Positions 38,116 to 51,334 of a stretch of 64,000 nt of DNA are shown piece by piece. Within the stretch, counting starts at the first letter, position 1. Every line of letters starts with the position of its first letter. Below the pieces are notes generated by a model. That model worked only from the letters and a program-made list of their open reading frames with translations, was not told the origin of the DNA and ran no database searches. This DNA is from Epiperipatus broadwayi. Lineage: Eukaryota; Onychophora; Udeonychophora; Euonychophora; Peripatidae. The position numbers were made by a program, and so were the translations under genes. The stretch is taken from contig JAQFVV010000152.1 in assembly GCA_028023455.1 (NCBI GenBank), positions 2,046,001-2,110,000 on the forward strand, written 5' to 3'.

Positions 38116-40735
38116 AATTAATTTTAATCTGACCCACTAGCAAAGCATGAGAAGACAATGAGACATCTATTACTTTGACTAAACTAAAATATATTAAGCA
38201 TGGCTGTACTTTTGGAAGTGGAAAAAAAAAGAATTCAAACTACTCAAACAAGTTAGACAATAAAATATAGTTTATTATAATAACAAATTATTATACATTA
38301 TGACTTATTTAATTGCATACATTAGTATGTGCGTGAATGAGCAAGCTGTCTACCAAATGATAGATAATTATATATTGTCATTCATGCTATTATTTCTCAT
38401 ACGCTCTTTATCTGCTAAATAATATATGATAAATAAGCACACATCTGTGGTGGGTCCAATATTAAGATGCCAATCAACTATTAGAAAGAATTACGTAATA
38501 TACTATTAACGCTTTGATATGGTTCTGAAACATGGTGACTAACATTCTTTCAGGGAGCATTCTGAGATTCATTACAGATATAATACAAACTATTTTCATG
38601 CCATTACAGTCGTGAAAATAAATAAAATACATTTGAAAACATATTTGATTATATGATACAATATTTAATGAAAATTCTTTTAATTAGCACTGGTAAGAAG
38701 AACACTTTATTTTCCCAAAGGCAAATACTCTTAAATATAGTAATACATTATGACAGTGGGACTGTATAATAATATTGAAATAACATTATAAATTAATAAA
38801 GTTAATAATATTCGGCATTTATAGATATATATATTGAGTAGAGCACAATTTCAATATTATTACAGCATTAAAATTAGGTCATAAGCAAAAGAAATAATAC
38901 TACGAAGAAGTTTGTGGTGCTGACATAATAGCCTAAAAATAACAGGAAAAGTCATGCTTCTGGATGAAAAACGAAGTGGATAGGCATGCCGTGGTCATTG
39001 CCGATGTGCAGGCCTTTGATACGAAGTGAATATGCATAGCATGTGCCAAACTTACGGGATCACCGCCAGAGGCATTTTATATGAAATAAATGTTCCAGAT
39101 AGCTCAACTATCTATGGAATGAGATATGAGAAGAAATCTATGGGTTCAAACTTGTCACAACCACCAGATTAGAAGACTAGAAGCATGTAATATATATACA
39201 CGAAGATAGGCCAAATGTCGGTAATGCAGTATGGATGAATGTCACTAACAACATGAAATATAATTTACTGCTTTAATATAAATGACCCTTGTTTGAGTAC
39301 TATAATTTAGACAAATAATACACTATGCAGTTATAATATATAGATATTTAGATTTCATTTATGAAAATATACTTGAAGATTTTATTTAGTACAAGAAATA
39401 TTAAGATTTACCCCTTCCCTTTTCAGTTATTTAAAATAAATCAATCCCACCTTCATGGATTTTATAACAACTGAGAATATTTAAGCACTGTATTTGATAT
39501 TTCAAGAGTATGGAACAATAAAATAAAAACTAGCAGTTATATATATATATAAAACAATTAAGTCACCCTTTCAGAATTGAATAATAATTTATAAAATAAA
39601 TATGGTTTCAGAGTATTAATTAGCTTGAGTTCTGGATTCTCCCCAGGTAGAAAATCCAGAGTGAAACAAATATATTTTTATACTAAAACATATATCAAAT
39701 GTTGACTCTTAAAAACAATCTGGCAAGTGTATTAATTAATAACACATTATATTTTAAGGGGACATTAATAACCTTAATTCATGAAGGTTTACTTAAAAGA
39801 AAAGAAAAGATTTTAGAAATTCAACTCGTCAAATTGTTTGAGATTGGCATTTTAATAATAAAAGTATACATATAAAGTCAAGTAATAAATAAATAGATAT
39901 TATTATTAACCACACCAAAATTAAAGAAAGTAGAGCATATGAAAGAGATTAAATTTATAGAAATAATTTAAGAGCAATTTACACATTATATTAGAAATAA
40001 AGTTAAATAATACATTAGAAGAAGAAGTCTTGATAATAGAGATTGAGATTAGTTAGACTAGCTTGACTTGCAGCTTGAAAATTTACCTTGCAGCATTTTA
40101 AGAGTTCATATTTCAAAGTCTGCTCATGCATGGCAATTGATTCTTATGTGACATTAAGCTTCTATTTAGCATTACAAAGTTCTCCATCGGGCCTTTACTT
40201 CACTCTTGGGCAGCAGAATGGTACGGCCATGGAAGATGATGACCCAACAGGGCCGAGAAGGGTGGTGGATTTACACTATATCATTATTTTTTAACTTTCA
40301 CACCAGCATAGGTTATGTTCACTGCTGTTCTTTCAATAGTAGCTAATCTAATCTGTCTCTGACTCAAAATACAGCCATTTTATACTTTTTCTTTATCGAT
40401 TGTTTTTGAAGATGCAACAGTAAGATAATGTCCAAAAATAAATTCAAATCTATTTCCAGATTAGAAATAGATTTGACAAAATGTTTATAACAAAAGTATC
40501 TTTAATCTTAATCCCATTTTAAGTAAAAACTTTAATTAAAAATATCTTCCCCAGATTAAAACAATAGTTCTTCCAACCCTTTAATTATTTTTAGACAATT
40601 AACTGTAGAATATTCCATCTTGGTTTAAAACATACATTTTAATAAAAAAAAAAGTACTTTAAAAAGAAAAAGTTTAAAAATGACATATAATAAAATATTT
40701 ACAAAAAATCAATATTTTGTTAGTATTTTGATCTT

Positions 40736-40805
40736 ATATATATATATATATATTTGAGCCGCACCTATGTATATATATATATATATATTTGAGCCGCACC
40801 TATGT
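40736..40805. repeat. 35-bp tandem duplication in a TA tract
   Basis: A (TA)n run plus TTTGAGCCGCACCTATGT is repeated exactly twice (40,736-40,770 and 40,771-40,805). Confidence 0.9.
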
Positions 40806-43800
40806 ATTTTAATAAAAAGAATTAATAATCATAAAATTAATAATAATAAAAATGTTAATTTAAAAATTAACATCTCAAATGTATACATAAAATATACATA
40901 CACGACAAAAGGAGCAGGATGGGATATAGGGTTTAAACACAGGTTAGTAGATGGAACTATGAAGCTCAATCTTAAGCTAAGATTGACTGCTTCAAAATAA
41001 ACAAATCAAATTAATCAAAGTGATAAATGAAGTTATAATTTTTATTAAGCAAAATATATTTTTCATAAATGTTTTATTAATGCTTAAATAATTCAATAAA
41101 GTGACTCTCATTAGCTTCAATATTCATATAAATTTTAGCAAATACACTTTAAATAATTTATAATATTTTATAAGCATTTAAAATTTTATTCAGTATGGGG
41201 AATGATTTCTGGTTGAAATGTGAAAATAACAACAAGAAATATTTATTCTACAAGAAAACAAATAGTAATTACAAATAATCCATACTTGGTTCCACATATC
41301 CAAAGGCTTTCATAACTTTACTTCTTCAAAATTATAACAGAAGGATTTTAAAATTTACATGTTTTATAAAATTAAATTAAATTGAATTAAACAAAAGTAA
41401 TCCAGCAGATTAAAAAAAACTTTATATTGTTTAATAATCAAAAAGTTCTCATTTATCAACATATTCATACAATGATAATAGTTTACATATAAATAGTGTC
41501 ACTTTTATGAATATTTAACATATTCAATAATAATAGCTTACTAATCCAGTGATGAAGGAGTGATAAGACAGATATATTATCTATTTATGCCTAAATACAC
41601 TTTTTAAAAAAAAATTAAATTAATTATTTGTTGTATTTTGTTTTCATTATTAGCAAAGCTGAAATACAGGATTTACACATGAATTAATCACATTTACACC
41701 AACCAAGTATATTATAAAGGGTTAGGTAAGATTTCTTAATACCATGATCAAAACAATTAAAATGCCAGATAAAATCATGGTAAAATATTACACATTTTAC
41801 TAAAAATACTACAAACAAAATGCATCTTCAAATAATTAAATAAGGCAAAGTGAGAATATGATGGCATAGCTCACAAAAATTCACCTACTTTTGAGAGCTA
41901 ATAAAGATTCTAGGACTTTGTCACTAGTCATAAAAAATAATGAACATGTACATCAGAAACAAAAATATTAAATAGGAATTGCCTTAAACTAGAGAGAATT
42001 TAAATCTCAATCTTCAAAATATATCTATATGAGCATATAAACACTAGCAAGACAATAAATAGCAGTAGAGAGATAAATGCAACAATCTCTTTTGAAAACT
42101 AAGCTAGCAAAATAATGCTAGAGACTATCACTAACATCTTTAAATACAATAAAGGGAATAAATCTACTATTCTAACAAAACTACTACAGCTAACAAATGA
42201 GAAATATAATAAATAATTATTATTAAATATGACTATTAACGTTATAATTATAAAATAAACAATAGGAACATATATCTATTTACTTAGCTTACAGCATAGC
42301 AATATACCTTCATAAATAAATAATTTCTATATAAAATGGGGAAAGCATACTATTTAAAATATGAAATACTATTCTGAAAAGTTTAAACTATAATATTTCA
42401 AAATATAGCATGTACAATATGAAAATAATATGAACATGAAAAAACATGGTATGCAAAATTATAATATAAATAAATTCAATCCCTTTTACTATCCATAAAT
42501 AAATTAAAAAACAGTCCTACTTTCTTCTTGAATCATTCTTCATTAATGTTGGTGACAACATCTTGTGGACAGCAAACACATTCATCATATAATATAACTA
42601 TGATATTAAAATCTATAATATAATTATGAAATATAGAACACGTTTCTTTTGAATATCCTTAGTAAAATTTCATATAAACTCATGCTGGCAAGTATAGGAT
42701 AAATTTATGGTGATTCAAACAAGTATCCATAAATATAAATTATCATATATGTTTATTAAGTTGAAATAAATAGTTCACAAGTATTTGTATTCAGGTTTCC
42801 AATTTAATTTAATATACAAATTATTCTGAATTTGTAATAAGAATGTAAATATTTTATAATAAAGTATTTATAATAAATAATATGTATCCAACATTATCAA
42901 ATATTTGCAGGAGAAAAATATTTAATTCATAGCAATGCTCAGACAGAAGAAATAATTTACAGATTTTAAAAACATTTTGTAGTCAAAATAATTAAATGCA
43001 GATAAGTTATTTAAGTTCATTTAAATATAATACCCTTTTTGGTATATTTAATTTTTAATAAAGTAAAACACTTTCAAATTTGGCATACTATTTATTAACA
43101 GTTTGTTGCAAGTTGTTTTTGTTTTCTTATCCCACCTGGAGAAAAATAATTTATTTCTTCCAAAGAAGGAGCAAACAGAAACAGTCATAATAAGTGAATT
43201 CTTTTATTTGTGCTTTAACAAGTTAACAGTATAATGTTCTTTATTTAAATGAGCACAAATACAGTTTTATTGAAGTATAAATTATTAATATAAATCTTTC
43301 TTTTGTAAAGTTAATAAATTTATAAACATCTGAAGTATACATTCATTATATCAAAATCGAGTTCTTATCCACTGAATTTAAAGTCTTTTACCCAAAGTAA
43401 ATAAATTAATAGATACTATTTAATAAACAAAATGTCAAAAAATTCTCAACACTTTCTGTGACATTTTTGCCAAAAAGAAATTTAAATATTGTGCGAAAAC
43501 TTTAATTATTGCACAGATGGACTTTAAAATTGATAAGATTTTGAGTCAATATAATAGCAATAATTGTTGAAGTTATCCAATACAGAAAATTAAAATGACA
43601 ATATTGTAAACATTGTATTAATGAAATAATATTACCATTAAAGTGGGAAGGTATAAGAATTTCAATTCATTTGATGTTTCAGTTCAGGTGAGTGAACATC
43701 AATAATTTTAATTCAGCCTGACATACTGAATTTAAAAAATAATAAATTTTAAAAAAAATTACACTTTTAAAATTTAACTGGAGTTTTTTAAAATTCAAAT

Positions 43801-45161
43801 ACTGCAAACAAAAATAAAATGTTTTAAAACTGTTTGAGGACCTTGAACAGTGACAATCTCACTTACTTATACTACTAGTCATGTGACCACTTTATAAAAC
43901 TTCATTAACCTTTTAACCTACAACCTCTTCCCTGATTAGTTTGAATCCTGATCTATTGTAACCAGGAATGGTTGTTAGATCAAAATTTACCTCATTAATA
44001 TTCAAATTTTAAATAAATCATTTTTTTAAATTTTGTCTAGACAACTAAATTAATTAAAACACTTCCTGGTTGCAAATAAAAATGATTAAAATTTACACAC
44101 CAGGATAAAATATTACATAATTAAAATTTACATTACATCTTTAATAAAACAAATATTACACATAATTTTTAATATACTTATTTATCATTGTTTAAATCTA
44201 GACAAGTCTTAGAATATAAATTTTAAAACTATTTTTTAAAATATTTTAAAATATATGATGTTAAATAAATACAATATTTATTCATTCATTCAATATTCAT
44301 GTATTTATTGCTTTTAAAAATCCTATTTTTAATTACTAACTTTATTAAACTTTCTAATTAAATAAGACTACAATATTTAATTAGAATATTATATGTTAAA
44401 ATTAAAATGAATTAAAATAATATAGCTATAATTTAAATACCAGCAAACCAAAAGATAAGGTTTGCACTTGGTTTCTTAATCTTAAAATTAATACAAACTT
44501 TCTAACCATTTAAATAGTTAAATTATGACTAAATTAGCATTATTAGCTCTAAAATGTATTATTTATCATATAAATTACCAGATATTTAAAAATGTAAAGA
44601 CTTTAACATCTCAAACACTTATTTAAGCTTAGAACTATTACAATTTGTAAAATTATTTTGCAGCTGCATAATCTATAAAATACTGATATAGTAATTTTTC
44701 TAAGCAACAATTTATTTATGACAGAATTAAACTATATAATTTTTTAGGTGTCTTGGCACAAAATTTGACTTCATATTTAGGTCTTCCAAAATTTATAATA
44801 TATATATAGCAATATATTTAATAATTGATAATATAGCAATTTATACATTTATGAAATATTGTGGAAGTCAGCTATTCATACATGCACTATAAAATAGACA
44901 CACTCTCTTATCAGTAAATGTTTTAAAAGCCTAAGTTGTCCATCAATGCTCAGAGTTTATTCTTTAAGTAAACCATCTTTTATTGACTGTGTTTGAATTG
45001 AGAACTTGATCTTATTGCTAGCCTGATTTTTAAATCAGAATATTACTTGCATAAATTCGCATTCCATATCACAGGGAAGAGAAAGTTTCTCATTTTTATC
45101 TATTCAATATCCTATTTTGCAATCATATTTATTACTTATTCATGGGTATTTATATATTTAT

Positions 45162-45660
45162 TGGAAACATAGGAGATTTGAACTCAGATTTTCAATCACC
45201 TTTCATCTATCCACATTATCTCCTATCACGGATACACATGACCACACACATGTAGAAAAGATGAATAATCCCCAACATATGTATTTCATACTTAACCAGC
45301 ACTCATCAGTTCGTCCAGATTATCATCTCCCACACATATATATAATCAGTGCTCAATTTATATTGAGATAGCAAGTCGTTATACTTTAATGGACAGGCGT
45401 CACTCTACTCCAGTCTCCAACTCTTCAGCCATCCATACCACTGAAAATAAATAAACTGAGCACTGATTATATATATGAGTGGGAGATAATAATCTGTACC
45501 AACTGATGAGTGCTGATTCAACACGAAATACGTATATTGGTGATTATTTATCTTTTCTACATGTGTGTGGTCACGTGAATCAGTGGTATGAGATAGTGTG
45601 GATAGTTGAAGGATGCTTGAAAGTCTGAGTTCAAATCCCATATGTTTACAATTAAGCTCC
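45162..45660. repeat. Fold-back, tRNA-like dispersed repeat (copy B)
   Basis: The left arm (about 45,162-45,362) contains ATTTGAACTCAGATTTTC, GATAATCCCCAACATATG and GATTATCATCTCCCAC. The right arm (about 45,444-45,660) contains the reverse complements, ending GAGTTCAAATCCCATATG. The spacer of about 80 bp is more GC-rich. Same family as copies A and D. Confidence 0.8.
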
Positions 45661-45887
45661 ATGTATATGAAGAATATCTGTATTTCAAATATTTATATAT
45701 TTATTATGTTTTGCAAATAAGTATCAATGTATAAGACATGTTTAATTGGTTAGACCAACTATGATTTTTTTAATGCTGATGCTAATTTTGAAAATATTTT
45801 CTTTAATTAATAGAAAATAGTGTCATGTTTATAACTAGAACGCTAAGTAAATTTTAAAAATAAATGCTGGTACTTGGGTATTTTTCC

Positions 45888-46049
45888 TGCAACCAAGGAA
45901 AGATAGGAGGACTTTTCACATTCGTATCAATACACTGTTAACTTTTTAATGTTGTTATTTTGGCAACATCAAATATTAGAAAAACATTAGAAAGTTAGCA
46001 ATGCTTTGATACGAATGTGAAAAGTCATCCTATTTTTCCTTGGTTGCAG
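45888..46049. mobile_element. 154-bp MITE with TGCA target duplication
   Basis: TGCA at 45,888-45,891 and at 46,046-46,049 flanks a near-perfect palindromic element. The terminal repeats start ACCAAGGAAA and continue as GACTTTTCACATTCGTATCAA for about 75 bp towards the centre at about 45,968. No coding capacity. The 4-bp target duplication points to a cut-and-paste DNA transposon, superfamily not assigned. It sits exactly at the left end of the larger fold-back element. Confidence 0.8.
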
Positions 46050-47102
46050 AAATAATACTCAATACAGTTTTACAAAGACAAAAAAAAAATAAAAAATATA
46101 CAAGAGATAAACACGTATTTATGAATTCTACACGGACGCAAGTTAACTTTTGACACTTACTTATTTTGATTAATTTCAAAAAAAAAAAAATGTGGTCCGT
46201 GTTGCAGGAGAAAAAAAAAGCTAACACAAATATATATTTTTATAAAAGTAAATATATTCTATGAAATATATACTTACGCAGACGATTCTTGCATACAAAA
46301 TGGTGATAGTCAGTAGCACCTGCCCCCCAACGTACTTCCTCCTTCTCCAAAAAAGTTGTCGAACAAGTAATTGACCAGTACATGCTCTAAATGGAATACT
46401 GCCAGGCAATCTAATTTTTCGAATAGACGTGTTTTTGAACGGGCATAAAATGTGCTTTGAAACGTGTCAACCGAAACTATTATATAGGTGCTTTTTTGGA
46501 CATTTTGGTATTTTTTTCTGATTCAAAATTTTGTTGTTTGTACATTTTAAACTTGCCATTTGTTATTATTGTGAATTTGGTTTAACATTTCTAATTTCAA
46601 ATGCATTATTTACTTCTGTGTTTTTTTTCCCAATTTCAACTTGGTTATTGACTGACTTCTGCGTTTTTGAATTAAAAGTTTAATATTTAATTGTAATTGA
46701 ATGAAGACGTAGACTTTGTTATTTGTTTATTCCAAAAATTAGATTGCCTGGCAGAATTCCATTTAGAGCATGTACTGGGCAATCACTTGTTCCACAAATC
46801 TTTCGGAGAAATAGGAAGGACGGTGGGAAAGCGGGGATACTACTAACAATCGCCATTTTGTATTAAAATCGTCTGCATAAGTGTATATTTCATAGAATAT
46901 TTTTTCTTTTTTACTTTTATAAAAATATATTTATGTTGGCTTTTTTTTTTACAGACCATGTATTTTTTTTTTTTTAAATTGATCGAATTAAGTAAGCATC
47001 AAAAAGTTAGTTTGAGTCCGTGTACAATTTGTAAAAGTACGTGTATATCTCGGATAATATTTTTTTTGTTTTTGTAAAACTGTATTGAGTATTATTTCTG
47101 CA
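46046..47102. mobile_element. Fold-back element with 370-bp terminal inverted repeats
   Basis: The left arm 46,050-46,419 is the reverse complement of the right arm 46,734-47,102. The outer ends read TGCAGAAATAATACTCAATA, the inner ends read TGCCAGGCAATCTAATTTTT, and the spacer is 314 bp. Arm divergence is appreciable (perhaps 15-20% by eye), so it is not recent. The right end interrupts the LINE reading frame at 47,103. Short frames within it are chance. Confidence 0.85.
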
Positions 47103-48305
47103 ATCAGCCATATTTTCCCATTTACATGTATATTCTTTTGTAGCTAAAGATCCCGTTCGAGCCTTAAACAATAAACTACTTTCCTTACTATTATCATATA
47201 TTAACTCACACCTAATATTCTGTTTATTTCTATATTTATTTAAACTCTTTTTACTCTCCATACTATTTCTCCATCTCTCTAGTCTTTATTAATAAATTTA
47301 TTCTTTTATCCCATTCCTTACTACTATAACACTCAATAATCCTCTTAACACAATCATCCCATCTTTTGTACAAATATATTGATATAAATTCTTTATCCAA
47401 ATCTTTTGCATATCGCATTACCTTTCTCACCCATTTTGTTACCTGCCCTTTACTCATAACCCAATTAAATACTATTTTAGCTATTCTTTTATTATCCATA
47501 AACTGCAATCTACCAAACATTTTCATTTTACTTTTTGCATCTCTCATATGAAAACTTGACCATCCCATTTCTCCTTGAATTGCCTCCCTTGCAGTCCATA
47601 CTTCCGCATCCAATGCGTGTCTTCCTACTTCCCTTTGAGCTTTTTCTAAGTAATCTAATATCTTTTTACTAACATATAATGCATCATTACCATATGTTAA
47701 CCCTGCTACTGCAACTCCTTTCCATATAATTCTAGCCACATCATATTTATTATATGAAAATACTGTTAATTTCTTTATCAATCCCTTTCTTTTCTTTGCT
47801 TCATTTATCAATTTTTTCTCCCATTCATCCAAATAATTTTTCTGACTACTTAAAATAATTCCCAAATAACTATATCTATTCACCACACTTAACTTAATAT
47901 CTCCCAATAAAAATTCTACATCTTCTCTTTCCCCAGTATTAACCATCATTATATTTGCTTTTTCTTCACTAAATTTAATCCCCATCTCTTTACCCACCCT
48001 TGCACATGTCCTCAACATAACTTCCATATCTTCTCTTTTTTCTGCACACAAAAATATATCATCTGCAAAAAAAAGACCTGACAAAATATATACTCCCTTA
48101 CTACCTATTAACGGTTTCTCTATCCCTCTTCCTAATCTTTCTATTGCTCTTTCCATTTCACTCAAATACAACACAAACAAAATAGGTGACATAGGGCATC
48201 ATTGCCTTAGTCCCACACCATTTTTAACTTTAATTGATTCTATATTCTCTAATTGATATATATAATAATTATTTTCATATAATTTCTTAATAATACCCAA
48301 GTACC
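47103..48305 (-). pseudogene. LINE reverse transcriptase fragment
   Basis: The minus-strand frame begins Y-L-G-I-I-K-K-L-Y near 48,305, runs through the RT block G-L-R-Q-stop-C-P-M-S-P-I-L-F (a TGA at 48,199-48,201 replaces the expected Gly), then F-F-A-D-D-I-F-L (RT catalytic motif, intact), S-E-E-K-A-N-I, S-Y-L-G-I-I-L-S (thumb) and a long C-terminal part with R-E-A-I-Q-G-E-M-G-W. After a stop and a frameshift at about 47,261 the frame continues to L-F-K-A-R-T-G-S-L-A and K-W-E-N near 47,110, where the fold-back element breaks it. Endonuclease and ORF1 are absent (5' truncation). It is a non-LTR retrotransposon of unassigned clade and inactive as it stands. Confidence 0.88.
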
Positions 48306-48984
48306 TAAGTGGGTATTAAATCAATACATCATTTTAACTTAATCGTGATTAAAAACAATGCATACAATTTTTGCTTTTATTTTGTTTTAATTATTTAATC
48401 AATCAAGCTTTGTACATTTTGCTAATCAAAACATGGTAATAATTACGAGTTCAATAAAAAATAATTAAAAGAAACGGAATATAAACAACACTAATGCACG
48501 CGCGTGCATATTTAAATGTTATCTTCTTGGATTCAAATATATATCGATACTGATTTCAAATTTATTTTTGATTTTGATTTTTAAAATAAAATTAATATCT
48601 AATCATGCATATTTAATAAATTATTGAATGTTAACTTACTTTACTGTTTACTCTAAAAGTTGTTCGTTAATGTTCTCTTAATTATGACATTAATGTGGCT
48701 TTGATTACTATTTTGCCTATATGTTTGTTAATCATCATTATAATGGTGTTGCATAAAATTCCTATCAATAACTGAGATTTCTATTTTTTTTATATAACTA
48801 AAGGTAAATATAGGTAATGATAAAGGCAATGTTTTAACCATTGGAAATACTTACTTTTTAGATCCATTTTGTCAAAGATATTGAAGACAATCCTAGTCAA
48901 CGTTGGCATAAATGTGCTAAAGAAGAATTTAAACTTTCGCTTTATTTTTATTGATAACAGACAATAAATTGAATTTTCATCATT
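48306..48984. other. AT-rich DNA, nothing recognised
   Basis: No gene. A perfect 16-bp CG-rich palindrome ATGCACGCGCGTGCAT lies at 48,494-48,509. Confidence 0.4.
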
Positions 48985-49140
48985 TTTTATTGTGATTATT
49001 GATCTTTTCAACATGGGTGTAATCAAATGTGTCAGCAGTATGAGATAGCATGGATAGTTGAGCTGTCACGTCAAAGTCGGAGCTCAAACTTCCTATATAT
49101 TACATATTGGAATGTAGGTATGAAAAAGCCTATATTTTAG
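48985..49140 (+). repeat. Single arm of the fold-back, tRNA-like repeat (copy C)
   Basis: Matches the right arm of copies A and D: GTCAGCAGTATGAGATAGCA, TGGATAGTTGAG, a B-box-like AGCTCAAACTTCC, and ATGAAAAAGCC at the end. The left arm is absent. An LTR inserts 9 bp further on. Confidence 0.75.
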
Positions 49141-49148
49141 ATATATAT

Positions 49149-50909
49149 TGTAACGATATATAAATATGTCGTTACATTAATTTAAAATAAAAAACTTGTA
49201 AGTTCGCATATAAAAATAAGTGTATTAAAAATAGAAGTAAAAAAAAAACTAAACGCTAAAATTAAAAATGTTTGTTATACGTATATACATTCGCACAGAT
49301 GTTAAACTTTAAAAGTAGTTTTTTGATAAATAAAAAAAAAAGGTATTTGAATGTGTTTTTATAAAAAAAAAGATTTATAAAAGTATTTTTAAAATAAAAA
49401 AACAGGTATTAATTAATTCCTGTAATCTATAAATGGAAATGATTGTTTGTTAATTGTTTAAAAACTGTTTAATTAAAAAGTCAGATGGAAAGGTAGATAA
49501 GAGAAGAAAGGAATTTAGCTTGACAAATGGAAGCACTGGGCCTTGGCTCGGACCAGAACGGAAAAACAGAGCAGTGACGTTTTGTTCAGTGAATCCTGGT
49601 GGATAAGATAAAAGAGAAAAAAATATTGGCAAAAGGAGCTTGCTTTTTTCCAACTTGATTTTGGTGGGTCTGGAGGCAAGACGCACTTGCCGTCCTCCCT
49701 CACTGATTTAAAAATGCAAAGACTGTGATACCAGGACAGGACCAGCAACTGCCACCTCCAAAACATCAGACCGGTCTTCCAGGAAAGTCTGCGTGGGAAT
49801 TGCCAACGGGACATGGACTTCTTTACTGTAAGCAATAGAAATGAACAATTGTTGAAAAACTGAACATTAATTAAGAACTTTAAAGATTGATAAATTTAAT
49901 TTTATAAAAAGGAACTGTTCTCTGACTTATGTGTCAACTAAATTTATAATGTGGAATTTTATATATATATATGCATGCGTTTGATAAAAAAAAATCATTT
50001 CCATTTGTTAGTTATTGTATTAATATTTATTGTTAAATTTTAAATGGTTAAATTTAAAGTTGGTTATAGACGCTTGCATGGATTTGTTTGCGGTTAATTA
50101 TATTTTGGTTTTCATATTTGATCAAAATATATAGACATTCGATAAATAATGATACCTTACGGTGAGTATCGAAATGTATTTATTCGGATGTCTTTTAAGT
50201 TATTGGTGACAACGCAAGTATCTTACGGTTGAATACTATTGGGTTACTTATAAGTTTCCCTCTGCGATTGTCGGTATCAATAATTTTGTATTTTGATCGT
50301 TTATGTTTATTTGAAATGTTTTTGACCGTGGAATCTGTGTAATCGATCTATACCCAACATTGTGTTAAATAAATCTGTTGCGAACGTATATAAATGTTAA
50401 AATTAAGTCGGGCGTGAATGGCTATATGGATTTGTAAAGTTATATTAAGGGAGGGTTAAATAGGGATAGAATGTTTTCTTTTCAAATGCCGATCCACGTA
50501 GTCTATTCATACTTGACAATCTAAATAAAACAAAATTAAAATCATTAAAATTTATATAAATGTAAAATTAAAGCATAATAAGAATATAAAACCTAAATGT
50601 TAAACTTCTTCCTCGGGTTTAGTATTATTTTATATATGCGTAAATAAATATTTTTATGTGTTAATTTCTGGCAGTGGCTTTTATTATTTTTTTTATATGT
50701 ATATCTAAATTTATAGATTTTTTTTTTTTCTCAGCGTCTCCACTGAGCTAGTGACAATGGGCTAACGATCTAAATATTTAAATAAAGTGGAATCCTAACA
50801 GCGCGTATCTGCCTACTTTATAAATTTTCTAGGCTCAAATGCCTAGATGGCGCCCTTTGGTAGTGCGGTGCGGTGCGATGCGATCTACCACTTCGTTTGG
50901 ATCGTTAAA
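49149..50909 (+). repeat. Solo LTR of the TGTAACG family
   Basis: 1,761 bp on the plus strand, beginning TGTAACGATATATAAATATG and ending TTCGTTTGGATCGTTAAA. It aligns with LTR1 and LTR2 of the nest in opposite orientation: GTTCGCA near the start, TGGTAGTGCGGTGCGGTGCG near the end, and CTAGGCTCAAATGCCTAG. No PBS or internal sequence follows. It is flanked by ATAT on both sides (49,145-49,148 and 50,910-50,913), which may be a 4-bp target duplication, though in AT-rich DNA this is weak. It probably arose by LTR-LTR recombination. Confidence 0.85.
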
Positions 50910-50913
50910 ATAT

Positions 50914-51334
50914 ATTGTTAATATTATAAAGTAATAAAGTGGTTTTATATATTAATAACAAAAATGTTATTTTTTAAAAATAATAATTTCTTAAATCAAC
51001 TCTTTGACAGTTTATTTTGCTTTAAAAAAGAGAAAAATGTTACCTTATCATTTTGTTTGAATATTTTAGAATACCTCTAAACGATATCATTTTGAGCTAT
51101 TCTTTCATTATTATCATATATTCATTCAACCTCAAGGAATAACATATAAGGGTATTAAATTTATGTAATCATAATATGTAAATATATATATTTAAGATTA
51201 TTTATAATTTAATTTTGCTATATTAAACATTAAATTGGAATATTTTATTTGTTAAGTATTTGTTGTGGGTTTGAATGAATGTATCCATTTATTTTTCTTA
51301 TACATATTGCTTATGTATGCTTATACAACATGTA
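50914..51334. other. AT-rich DNA, nothing recognised
   Basis: No coding frame, repeat arm or RNA signal seen between the solo LTR and the next dispersed repeat. Confidence 0.4.

Larger units (their letters stand above)
34952..45158. other. Probable FABP intron 1: AT-rich DNA with small repeats
   Basis: This lies upstream of FABP exon 2. Exon 1 (usually about 73 coding bp) was looked for by eye on the minus strand and not found. Apart from the small repeats listed separately, no gene is seen. Segments at 38,900-39,200 and 40,080-40,290 are of higher complexity without a recognised motif. Confidence 0.4.

Noticed and set aside
40085-40140. Candidate FABP exon 1 on the minus strand (ends CTGCAAG/GTAAAT after an ATG frame)
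   Set aside because: The intron phase does not match the phase-1 start of exon 2, and the frame lacks the F-x-G-x-W/Y start of FABPs.
45117-45662. Open frames of 84-85 codons on both strands at 45.1-45.7 kb
   Set aside because: They lie in the two arms of a fold-back repeat and mirror each other. The same text recurs wherever the repeat occurs.
46221-46409. 62-codon minus-strand frame
   Set aside because: Inside an inverted arm of the fold-back element, not kept open in the other arm.
49450-49835. Overlapping minus-strand frames of 78 and 106 codons
   Set aside because: They fall inside the solo LTR and have disrupted counterparts in LTR1 and LTR3. Not conserved as protein.
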